A stretch of 64,000 nucleotides of DNA, taken from Fasciolopsis buskii (taxonomy: Eukaryota; Platyhelminthes; Trematoda; Plagiorchiida; Fasciolidae). The notes under the pieces are model-generated. The model saw only the letters and a list, made by a program, of their open reading frames with translations. It made no database searches and was not told where the DNA came from. The stretch covers positions 62,001 through 126,000 of the forward strand of contig LUCM01006787.1 of the NCBI GenBank assembly GCA_008360955.1, read 5' to 3'. Made by a program: the position numbers and the translations under genes. Below, in pieces: positions 1 through 10,973 of this stretch. The first letter of the stretch is position 1. Every line of letters starts with the position of its first letter.

Positions 1-3000
1 TGTGACATCCGATTGCTTATCAACGTCTCATACTAAACTAAGCAACAGTATAACACTAAAGTGATGCCGATTTGGGCATCAGCTATTGTGCCATCCCACT
101 TCAAGCTACGATAGGCTTGTGAATGAAAAGTGCAAATACAGACGTTTGGAGGCCATCCTGGCGTGTCTGTGTGTGTGTGATTAGTAAGACAGGAGACAAG
201 TGCGTCTAAGATAATCCGACGAGATGGGATGAGAACGACGGGACGTGAATCAGATTAGAACGCAACTGTCCATCAAATAAACGAGTTCGGTTTAACGCGT
301 CACGGTCGATGTGAGCACCAGAAGTTTCCCGAACCGGGCTCTTGTCAGTGGCACAAACAAATCTTGTGGTGGTGAGCCCGTGCTGATGGTAGGCAACGGA
401 CATAGACAGCTCAGTTATGGTCAGAAAGAATGAGGGAGCAAAGTCAAGTTGTAAACAGCACTAACGACGTTCGGGGATTTTAACGACCACCATAGCAACC
501 AAAAAGGAGAACAGTCAGACACTCACTCTGCGATACCCTGAGACAGGGAAACTTATGTTTGTCCCCTGTTCGTTTGTCTAGTTCTGATTAAATATTCGAC
601 CCTTTATTTAAGTTCTCTATTATTCCATTGCTCACATCCTACTTTTGACAAACATGCACACAAGGTAACGGGACTAGGCGCATCCAATTTGTAGTAGGAT
701 CGAAACAAACAGTTGCCCATTGCTTTGGTTTTAAGTCGAAAGTTAAATCCGCAGTCAGTAGCGGAACAGTTTATACGATACACCCAAAGATGAAGATGAA
801 AAATCTCCGTACAAGCTCTGTACAAACATGAATGATCTCGCTGTCTGTCACAGTTCTTGTCAAAATTTGTTTTTGCGCTATTTACACGCATATTGACTAA
901 TTTATATATTGGGACATTACGATCTAAATTATCCCAATAAAACGCCTGGTAAGAAAAACAAAAGTGAAAACACAGAAGTCAACGGGACAATAAGTTTCTC
1001 ACTTTTAAAATTCGCTGTTACACTTAGATGATGACTTTTCGAGGGCGTGTCGGACAGCTGCCCCCTACGTATACGCTACAAACATTTGTTCAACAATCCA
1101 GGTAACTGTCTGTGCACAGGTCGATCCGTAACCTATGAACCCTTCCAGACGTAAGTGCTACACTCAGCAATCCGAACCCAACCAATTTGCATAAGCGATA
1201 AGAGGGGGCAAGCGTCAAGCTAGTCCATTTACATCTCAAGGACGTGGTACTGTTGGCTGGTTATCGTGGGGACCCGTCGCGAGAATAGGTGTGCCCAATG
1301 TGAGTCTAAAAAGCTGTGTCGTGTCTCTGCAATTCATTTCCCAATAGCTCAACCTGATTATCAAACCTCTCACTTTAATATGATAGTATCTTACATCAGA
1401 CCTTGAAACGTCCTGGACTCAAAATCTGACGACTCTGACGTGCATTTGAAGGACCGAATATTTTCGAGGACTTTTTATAGTCCCACGTCGAATACAAAGC
1501 GACAAGTATTATTTATTGCTTTCGTCATCTCAGCTGATTTCGATTGCGAAACAGCGCTGTACGACCGAGAAAAGGCGAAAACCTCCTTGGAGTAGAAATG
1601 CAAACAAAAAACAGAAGAAAAACATCACCGGTTAATCTGAGCTCAATACAACTAGACTGCGTAGTTTCAAATGTCTCAAGTGTTGTGACACAGCTGCACA
1701 CATTCGGCTCCCTTGGTTACAATAAATAATATTATTCAAAATACCACATTTTTACTGTCAGTTAATAGATCCCAAAAAGACGAAGAAAATCTAAGAGTGA
1801 GATGATTGTACAGCAAATTCAGTATGTCAACAAGCGGTTAAAATATATTGGGAATCAAACGCATGGTGCGATCTGACTACGCAAATTCTTGTGACAGTTT
1901 TCTGTTTCCTACACGCGGTACGCTTCTTGGCTTCTTATTACCGCGGATCAATCGGAAGAAAAAAGTCTGGAACCTTTGCGGATACTATTGAGCGGTCCAC
2001 AACCAAATTTACTCAAAATCAACATGATTGAACTACAAAAAAGACCCTGGAAACGAAAACAAGAACAACAACCATCGTCCAAGTGACAATGTACTAAGAA
2101 TGAAATCTAGATATTCGTAACCATGTTGAAAAAATAGTAGATAATCAGAGCTGTTCCTTTTGTGGATGAATTTGGCTAGAATTCTTCCGCTGTTCATTTG
2201 GCTTTCCGTTAAACCAAATTAAACCAGTTTAAGCAAACAGGGTTTCAAATCAACCCAGTAAGAGAACAGATATGAGCAAACTTATGCGTGCACAAATACA
2301 CCCAGGCGAATTTGCGTAGTGGCGCTGCCATGTGAATCAAGGGCAGAATCGGACAAATTCACAGGATGAGAGCCCAGTGGAAGTTAGAATAAGCCTCAAA
2401 AAGGAAGAATTCGTTTTCAAGTCTCGCTCGTTCCGGCTGACTTGGTTCACACAAATCTTTGTCCTACCCGAAGCGGGAACTTTCGGCGTTCGAATTCCGT
2501 TGGTCAACCAAGAAGGTTGCCACTCAGGCAATTCCCTAAGTGTTAATTTCACATGCCCGAGAGAAATTAATACGAACGCAGAAACACATTACGCACATGG
2601 TAGACCTATATTTTTGTGGTATAAGACGCACAGTGAAGATATAGTGGGGGAGCGCATCGGCGTAGAATAATTCAAGCATAAAACTAGGGTGATTGTTTCA
2701 GATAAGCATCCGCAACTCAGCCATGCAAACAATCCGGCCAGTGTGCAACCACTTCATAGGTGGCACGATCCACCGAAATGAACAATACGATAAATTCACT
2801 ACCACGTCCGTTCGCCCCGCCAAAAGGAATGCACACAAGAGAGCACTGTTGTCACTACCTGGCCATCCCCTAATCATACATATCCATTGTCAGCTACCAC
2901 GTGACTAGAAGCAAGAGACAAAAAAAATTGAGGAAGAGATTTAATGAAATTAGCCATCGGGAACACAGAAGTTGTTTGGAGCGGTTTAACAAGACAAAAA

Positions 3001-4085
3001 TACGAACAAATACGCACACTAGACGAACCTCACGGACGAACTGAATTAGTCTCTGTTTGATGTTTTACACAAGAAGGGAGAAATGCCGCAAAGGTGGAAT
3101 TGTTTGCCTAGCTCGAGTACGAACGGCTAGTTTAATTTTTACAGTTATTCAATCGTGTTTGTTTCATTTCGAAGAGCAAAAGGCATCCTGATCTTAATGA
3201 TCGTCATCTTAATCATATTGCATCTTCCCTACGGTAAACACTGTCGGGATCGACCACAAGTTTTGCTTCTTGGGACGGACTTTCGATGACAGCAAACTCT
3301 ATTTGAGATTAAGGTAGAATGAGCAAACTGGGGGAAAAGTAAAAAAATGAGACTAAGATGAGTCTAACTGGACATTAACTAAAAATCGATACGACAACGT
3401 CACTATTCCCGAAGTCAGATATTGAAGCATCACTTTCGTAGGTCTAAAAATACTCGGAAGCGATTAAGGAGGGCCTCTACAAAAATCGGTATGCCTTATT
3501 CCATTCGGTGGAAGAAATATTGAACCGGAAAGTGCCCACAGGAAATGTGGAGCTCCAAAGAACCTGCTGCGGAGCCCACAAGCAGATTTCACAACGATAA
3601 CGCTTTAATTCTCTCATCAATTAAATGACGATGCACATGCATTACTTCAGGAAGGAAACCGCAGCCAAATATAGATTGCCAAATGAGAAAAGAATAATGA
3701 TTCTAACTTGATTTACTAATCACCAGACTCCAGGATGTTGACCTCATGACCACTTGCGGACGGACTTCGATCAGTGACAATCAGTGGACACTACAAGACG
3801 CATGATGGAGTGGTCACTGCCTACTGATGTTACGGGAACCGGGATGCGTCTGCTAGATAAGCAAGTTTGATTATAATCAGGTTACGATGACCAAATTATT
3901 TGTTATTGATCGATACACTTTTATTCGAAGATTCAACACGTAAGCCTGTTTATTTGTACAATGTATGTGTATATATAAGTACACATATGCTTCTTGACGA
4001 GGCCTGACACGTCCAGTTATGCACGTATGTTGGTGAGTAATATACAAATAATTAATAGACCCCACAAAAGGAAAGGTGCAAATAC
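1..4085. other. No recognised gene
   Basis: I find no recognisable protein domain, RNA gene or transposon here on either strand. The longest open frame is 112 codons (2332-2670 plus), opens with GTG rather than ATG and has no motif I know. Composition is ordinary for the window, and only a short GT run (about 168-178) stands out. It could be intergenic or intronic. Confidence 0.55.
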
Positions 4086-4087
4086 AT

Positions 4088-4375
4088 TCATGTTGAGTGG
4101 ATCACATTTTGGACACTTTCGAAGTGATGAGATAATTCTGGAAGCTCCCCATAGATTTCTTGCGCATAGTATCCGGGTTGGTGTTTGACTAACTGCCTTT
4201 CGGACCACATCTTTTTTGCACAAACCTCAAGGCATCCGATTAACTTTACATTTGTCAATCCCCAGAGCTCATTAGTGTTACAGATCCACCATGGCATCCA
4301 CAGTTTGAACCCGGGCTTCCCAACTAGGGAGGAGGGCGTGTTTGTCACCACTGCGCTACCAGCTCCGATCCAAGT
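4088..4375 (-). mobile_element. tRNA-derived SINE-like unit
   Basis: Read on the minus strand, 4361-4348 gives an A-box-like TGGTAGCGCAGTGG and 4312-4303 gives a B-box-like GGGTTCAAAC. The spacing is close to that of a tRNA gene internal promoter. A non-tRNA body follows toward lower coordinates and stays open as a short frame (4351-4088) that is probably not translated. Such units are transcribed by RNA polymerase III and copied by LINE enzymes in trans. The acceptor-stem ends are not clear and the 3' end is a guess. A decayed tRNA pseudogene is the alternative. Confidence 0.5.
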
Positions 4376-4428
4376 TAATCAGAATTTTCGAGTAAAGATT
4401 GTTTTGATGTTGGCCATCAATGCTAAAC

Positions 4429-4489
<61 letters not shown>

Positions 4490-4504
4490 ATAGTAGTAGT
4501 AGTA
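4429..4504 (+). repeat. (TAG)n microsatellite
   Basis: About 25 TAG/AGT units run almost without interruption, with one TAA near the 3' end. On the minus strand this gives a long poly-leucine open frame, which is an artefact of the repeat. It lies about 55 bp upstream (in minus orientation) of the SINE-like A-box. Confidence 0.97.
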
Positions 4505-4913
4505 CCACAGGCTCCCAGGTTGTGTTCAACCCGTGAATGTGTTGGTGGATATGCACTAATGATGAGCTCAGATGAGAGCAAAACTCGAGTCTGGTGCTAC
4601 ATGAATGTAAGTTTGATCAGATGACCTGAGATCCGTGCATGAAAGGTATAGTCCGAAGGACAGTCAGTCGAACTTGGTTACATTAACTCGAAATAATGTA
4701 GGAAATACTATTGTGGAGTGTTGTGAGACTACCAATATGCGTTGACTCTATTATCAATGTAAGCCATGTCAAACAGCTTAGGAGTAGAAAATTCAACGAA
4801 CATCTCCAGAGCGAGGGACGGAAATTCGCGCAAAGATAAAATGGATGAGAAATCCCACTAATTCCCCTTAATTAATACCGTCATACTGCTGGAAAACACA
4901 AGCAAACTTTAAG

Positions 4914-5080
4914 AGACCAAATGACGTAAGGAGTGTATCGAAAAATCAATGCGCCACGTATTGCTTTTAATGGTGAATGATATAATGTTAATGACAGCTT
5001 TGTCGGTGGATGTAATGTGCCAACGTTTCGACTACCGTGGATAGTCTTTCTCAAGGCAAGTTTTGCAATGAAATGCATTT
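4914..5080 (+). mobile_element. Penelope/retrozyme-like repeat, copy 1
   Basis: This segment shares its whole order with 58725-58885 and with the two halves of 39181-39361: a GTAAGGAGTGTATCG block, a GTGAATGATATAATGTTAAT block, then CCAACGTTTCGACTACC and AGTCTTTCTCAAGG (5020-5056). On the minus strand 5046-5030 folds as a 7-bp stem with a CAC loop, one pair being a U-G wobble. It is preceded by TTGAGAAA and followed by CGAAAC, like a hammerhead ribozyme core. The family link to Penelope-like elements and retrozymes is inferred from this motif. No protein-coding part is nearby. Confidence 0.55.
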
Positions 5081-8000
5081 GATTGTATCACTCACAATTA
5101 AAACCTCTAGGAGACTTTCGAATGATTCGCCATACCTACTTTGATTCATTTGACTGAACTAAGATGACCACAGTTAGTCAAACATCCTGAATTCAAATGG
5201 CGCATAAGTGGCGGCTAATGTTTCCGGGGCAAAATATCAATCCAGCACCGGGGGTTCACCTTCACGAGCAACAGAAAAGCAAAAGTGATGTTTGCGTACA
5301 GCCTATAGAAGAGGCCAGCGTTTCAAACAGTAACTACTACTGCTGTTGTCATTGCTGCTTCATCGATGTAAGCAGGCAGATAAACTCTAGAGATAACAAT
5401 AATTCAACGGACAAGTATTGTGACTAGTCTCCTATTGTAAACGCAACATTCTAAAACCGATTAGAGAGGCCGTTTGATGACTCGGCCATCAATCCTTTTA
5501 ACAGTCTCTACCCCCACCGAATCAACAGGGTGGGTTGAAACCACAATAAAGTGCTATGCGGGCTCTGTGTATACGTGCATGCATGTATGCATGCATGCAT
5601 GTGTGTGGGTGTGGACTCCTGGGTCAACAACAGTGTTGGTGTCAAAAAGGACCACTGCATATTTTTATGAGTTCTGGGCATTACAGAAGATAGTTTTATG
5701 GAAACACTTATAAACGTGACTATCCAGTCAGGCAAAATGTGCTTACATCAGTTGGGCGCATCACTTGACTAGAGCGCGAAGGTATCACTAACCCAATTAG
5801 AAAGTGGAAGTGAGAATGATAGTGACTGACTGACTGAGTGAGGTTAACATCATCAGTTACAACTGGTCACCATTTTTTCATTGGCAAGCGGTGTCTGCTA
5901 GTGAGGGAAAAACTCCAATCAAGCGAAAACCCAGATTCATGAGGAGGACTGGTGAATGAATGAGTGAGCAGACACGCACCGTTGTCCGCACAAAGAAATA
6001 TGCAAGCGAAGGCTACCAATAAAGCTTGTTTCCAGCGGACATCTATCTACCAGCAAGTACCGCATATTATCTACTGAAAATTCAAAAGAACAACGAGAAT
6101 TCGAAGTGGTTAATGTACAGGGAACATTTTGGCGGGCAGCAAAATCAATTATTAATGCAAAATTTCAAAACGCCCAAGGATCCGAAATGGCAATTGGAAT
6201 AGACACGGGCTCAGTGCGTCTAGGGTCACCATACGAACTGTGAAGCAAAGCAACTTGCAACATGCAGTCCGAACTGTAATAGGGACACCAGCAAACAGTA
6301 GAATTCTCAAATGCATGGCAAAAAATATTGAAGATGCTCTAGGTTTCACTTAAAGCCTGCGAAAGTTATTCTTTTGACGGTCTGCGGCACGTGGAGGGCC
6401 TTCTTGCATGTTACACTGCGCAAGGTAATTTATAGGACCAGTAATTTTTTGGCAATACATTAGTTGGTTTATTACGTGGCAGATTCATTTTTTGAAGGCA
6501 ATTGTAACATCCCATATGGCGATAAGTGGGAAACAAATTCAGTCAACTCGATTTAAATAATTACCATATGACGGAAAACCTGGATGATTTTGAAGGTTGG
6601 AGTTAACGATGAGAGGAGTCAAGAAAAACGAATACGTAATTCTTTTTTACCGTTGCATCAAAACATCTAGGACGCTTTGAGCAGACTCGTGAACCTATTA
6701 ATTAGGATGGCAAACTAATATCGCTGGTACACCAAAACTTTTGGAGACCGCTTGCTGTCATGATGTAGGGCAGCACGATGTAGATCACAAAACCATGGTC
6801 TATATATTTCCCGACTACCTCTGGCCAAATCGGCCATTTTCTATCATAGCATTGTGTATTTGAAATGGATCGCGAGCAGTTGTGGTTTTAACACAAAAAG
6901 CAACTTGTAGAACCAAGTCGCCGAGTAAGAGTATGGGGATGGGAGAAGTGTGTATAGTGAAGGTGGGTCAAGAGCTGTCCTTCTCCAGGAAGGCAAGCAA
7001 ACTTCTGAAGCATTCCTTAAAATGTATGTGAGGCAGATGTTTTTCGTCTTTGAAATGAAATGGGCCATATATTTTTCGCCGAACCGGACAAACATTTACG
7101 GGACATCTAACACCCGGTGCAAGATTATCATTTCTCCCCCACTTTTAAATTTGACGGTCTATGCTGCATTTATCGACCGCAGAAAAAAATAAAACTCATC
7201 GATATTAACAGTGTCCTAAGAATTCACATGCTGACTGAAAAAAACGAGTTTTCCCTATCAAAAACTTTCCGAGTTGATGCGCAAAGATCAGCAATCATCT
7301 AATCATTCCAAGCACCGTTCACGGTTTAGTAACTTCCACAAGAAAACGAGGAGAACTTTTCGCATATTATCGGATTATAATTTTGGAACAGCGCTCCAAA
7401 AAGAATACTATTAACAACCACCAAGATACGGAAAAAACTGGCGCCTTCAAAATCCACACAAATCATCCGGTCTGCGCCAATATTATACTGGCTTGGTAAA
7501 TTATTGCAATATAGTTGGAAACTTATCGCGCGAACTTCGAAATTCACCAGCTTAGTTTGGGAAAGAAATTACTGCTCATTAGGTTGAGTTGGCTGGATGA
7601 ACAGCGAGGAAACATTGGGAAGCGCGAACTTTCATGCGCGCTAAAGATTGATTATAATTGACTAGGTTTCATTCGGAGCATCAACACTAACCGACTGTCA
7701 TATCCAATGGTCGGTAAACGCTCCTCACGTGTCTCAACGCGACGTGAAGCACGAATGCGAATAATACTTAGATGCAAAAACAGTGGATATTATCTATCGA
7801 AACGAGAATCAATCGAGTCCAAACGAACCTAAACACACAAAATATCTGGAATAGAACATCCACTAGGGTAGTCCGGATGACTACTGTTGCAGTTCCGCAT
7901 CGTATGCCTACGCAACTCGGAGACGTAGTTAGACTATACATTCAGATAACCGATATGGAACTGCCAACAACGGCATTATTCTACCTTCAAAAAGTGGTAT

Positions 8001-8690
8001 CATCCACCTATGGAGGCAATTTGAACATGACAAACGATAGTACACAGATTTCATGCATTTCGAAATGACCGAGTGGTCTAAAGAACAGATTTTAGGATCT
8101 AGAGAAAAGGGAGACCAACAGTAAAGTGCACGAAAGGACAAGGAGCAGAACGCATGTTAGTCGAATGGAATATCGCAACGCTAACCGCGCCACGTTTGGA
8201 TGCATTGCTGCAACTTTTGTCAGACTGCAAAAATAAACGCCTCAATGTCATAAAGATTCTTTTATTTCCTCATGTTCAACGATTCAATTCACTTATCAAT
8301 TTATCTGCAGAGATTAGTAGGGCTCACTGTTCGCGTACAAAATGCGAATAAAAAGAAGGACCAGCAATCGCCATTATTGAACACCCTACCTAAGCATTAT
8401 ACGGCTCTCAAATCGAAAAAGGAAGTTCCAGCTTGATGGAACTCAGATGACTGCCAAAAGTCGACTGATGCCGGTAAGCGCCACTTCAGTTGATAATCTG
8501 TTAACACCGTGGGTCATGCCTGGCTAACACCAAAACTGGTCACTTTGATTTCAACTACTAAGCATCAGGGACGTGATTGCTCATGCTTTCATGCCTTGGG
8601 TAGGGATCATAAATTCCATCGCTCAAAAAATGCATAGATCAAACCCCAACACAGGAGTGCCTGAAAACTAACAAACAAGTAATCGAAAGC
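5081..8690. other. No recognised gene; short simple repeats
   Basis: No domain or RNA gene is seen. The stretch holds an ATGC/GT repeat at 5575-5613 and a short TGAC repeat at 5818-5841. Open frames here are under 100 codons and have no recognisable motif. Confidence 0.55.
5575..5613. repeat. (ATGC)n/(GT)n simple repeat
   Basis: An alternating purine-pyrimidine tract of GCATGCATGT units passes into TGTGTGGGTGTG. Its pattern allows Z-form DNA, but no neighbouring gene gives it context. Confidence 0.85.
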
Positions 8691-8696
8691 AAGATA

Positions 8697-8975
8697 ATGA
8701 AATGTAACCGCAAACAACTCGCCAGAACGGCTTTAGTGCTATCGTCGTTTTTTGTTGCTGTTATTGTTGTTGTTGTTGTTGTTGTTGTCGTTGTCGTTGT
8801 GATTGCCTCTGCTTACGATGGCGAAGTCAGTGGGGATGGATCAGCAGACAGTGGTGATTGCTACGTTATAAACGAGGCGGAAAACAAGAACAAGAACAAC
8901 TGTGCACTTCTATCCCACTTCCGTAAAATAGACGTACGGATGTGTGTTGTAACAAGATCAGTCCGCGCGAGTTGA
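8697..8975 (+). CDS. Hypothetical ORF, secretory-leader-like
   Basis: An ATG frame of 92 codons opens with a basic start (MKCNRKQLAR), then a long hydrophobic run dominated by valine, then ASAYDGEVSGDGSADSGD, which is acidic and polar. The layout matches a signal peptide with a possible cleavage after ASA. The valine run is encoded by the GTT microsatellite at 8751-8801, so the hydrophobic core may be accidental. I see no convincing splice donor inside the frame and no homology that I recognise. It could be a first exon or chance. Confidence 0.15.
   Translation: MKCNRKQLARTALVLSSFFVAVIVVVVVVVVVVVVIASAYDGEVSGDGSADSGDCYVINEAENKNKNNCALLSHFRKIDVRMCVVTRSVRAS
8751..8801 (+). repeat. (GTT)n microsatellite
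   Basis: TTG/GTT units run with CTG, ATT and TCG interruptions. The repeat lies inside the leader-like frame at 8697-8975 and encodes its valine run. Confidence 0.92.
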
Positions 8976-10193
8976 CGGATAGCGGGTACCAAGCGATTCA
9001 TCACCGAAGCCAATGTCTATTCGAACCTAGTTGCTCGGAGATTCTATGGTGTTAACGCTCGCCTATTAAACACGCGTGCAGTACTGCATTCCCGTCCGTT
9101 CAGTGAACAAGCTACTCCGTGTTCCTTCTCCATTCTCTTCTTCCGTGTCCTTATTATCTGACCCCCGTTCCCCACACAATCACAAGTTTCCATGATCAAA
9201 CAAGAGAGGAAGTCAAGGCGCGTACGCGTCCAAGTGACCGATTTTTGTGATAGTTAGGTATACACACACAAGCATAGTAGCACACGACAGTGCTTCTTTC
9301 CATGGCGTGATTTACCATCGTGTATTAGGGCTGACGAGGATTTCCATGATCTGTAACTTACCTCGTTTGGTTTTGACCTGAATCAGTCTCCACATTAAGA
9401 GATTAGTAGGTTGCTTTTGTTATTTCTGACCGCAGAAGGACGACCGAAGCACCTCAAACAGAAGCCACCAGCATCGTCAGCATCAGTATTATCATGAGAT
9501 CGGGCAGTGCCGAAAATGACAAAGTGTGAACGTGTAAAAGGGAGAAAACGAGTAAATTTCCTGCAAATCTGAGCATACCTTCCAGCTAATCTGTCGCAAT
9601 TTGACATTCCATTTTCACTAGGTCAATCAGGTCAATTTTTTGTCTGCGTACCACTGCAGTACACGTAGGAAAATTGTCATGTGGAGGTCGCATATTCGGT
9701 CACGAAAAAGTTCTGCCTCGGACTCCGCAAATTTACAATCTAAACTTAGAACTCCGAGCTTTTTTCGCCCGAATAATTATTCGCCTCTGTCCCCGTTTGC
9801 ACTGACAACTGCCGTGATCTTAATTTCCCCGATGCAGGTCCATCAATCACATTGTTCTTTCCGATTCCCATTGAGAGTTTCAATAAAACATCAAAACAAT
9901 GCCATAAAAGTGTCCGAAATCCCCGTTCATACGATAGCGACGCGATTTGCAATAGATGCACACAAAACCTTAATCGTAATTTCTCTACGGCTTCATGCTG
10001 AATGATAGGACGAACAATCACTTCCTGTGACTTATGTAATAGACACAAGGCAGCTTGCAAAATAAAATGACACCTAATATATAAAAATTTTGTTGGCGGT
10101 CGAACGACCACCACGTGAATAATCGTAACAGACATGTAACACCGCAAATGTGCAATTGGGACGATTCTCAGATTAAATATTAAATAAAACTGA

Positions 10194-10196
<3 letters not shown>
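8976..10196. other. No recognised gene
   Basis: A strong minus-strand donor-like site (GAG/GTAAGT) lies at about 9362-9361. The open frame just upstream of it on that strand stays open for only about 18 codons. Frames at 9640-10005 plus and 9746-10273 minus overlap each other and have no motif; the minus one starts in the TA repeat. I treat both as chance. Confidence 0.5.

Positions 10197-10233
<37 letters not shown>
10197..10233. repeat. (AT)n microsatellite
   Basis: An uninterrupted AT dinucleotide tract of about 18 units. It creates a Tyr-Ile run in a minus-strand frame that should not be taken as coding. Confidence 0.97.
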
Positions 10234-10235
<2 letters not shown>

Positions 10236-10719
10236 CATAAATCCGCTTTCTGACCAAGCAACATCGAAACCATGATTAAACAAGGGAACGATGAAAAAGA
10301 GAAGAAACGCTCCTTAGAGTTTACGATAAATATGCTCTTCCATTAATCAGTTCCAAGCCATAGGTTGTACAACACGACTCAGATTATCTGTGCGTGTCAT
10401 ATTACCGGACTGTCAAAACAGTTACGTAGGGTAGGGAAGGGGAGTTACACTTGTTACTAAATACCACGACTCAAGCTCTGTCACATTGGTCACCCTTGGT
10501 TAGAGTAATTGGTAGCTAATATAACATTTGAATTGCTAAGGTTTGAAATATTCAACGTTTCAAATCCCACATTGACCGTTGACGAAATCAGTGGGCCTGT
10601 AACACGCAATGGGACTAGTTTAGCTCATCCAACAGAAGCCCAAGGTTAAGGAGTTCAGTTGTTCTATTGTGGTTGCAATGCAATTTGGAATCCCTTAAAA
10701 AGTGGGAATTTTAACGCAG

Positions 10720-10957
10720 TTCTTGTTTTCTCGAATGCGACCGGAGCTGGAATAAGTCAGTTCAAGTGAATATTCCACAATGGCAATACCAACAAAACTC
10801 GATCGTGGTCAACGAAGCAGAATATTGCACTGTACAGAGCAAACATTCGAAAAATGATCAAAGCAAATCAGAACCACAGATTGAACAGATCCACGCACAA
10901 AATGTGAAACCTGGTTCAACTACGTCCACTCAGAAGCGTTGGTTGTGTCTAAATCAG
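10720..10957 (+). CDS. Candidate internal exon, unknown protein
   Basis: The frame is open from 10715 up to a good donor, AATCAG/GTGAGTGG, at 10957/10958. The possible acceptor AACGCAG at 10713-10719 has little pyrimidine before it and is weak. The encoded stretch is polar and rich in Gln, Asn, Ser and Lys (for example QWQYQQNSIVVNEAEYCTVQ) with no known domain. The donor is the main support. The exon start is uncertain, and a chance open frame is a real alternative. Confidence 0.2.
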
Positions 10958-10973
10958 GTGAGTGGCAAGTAGA

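Noticed and set aside
4356..4556. Minus-strand frame with a long leucine run, like a membrane protein
   Set aside because: It is the translation of the TAG microsatellite; nothing outside the repeat supports a gene.
9746..10273. 175-codon minus-strand frame
   Set aside because: It starts inside the AT repeat (Tyr-Ile run), has no motif, and the opposite strand is open over part of it.
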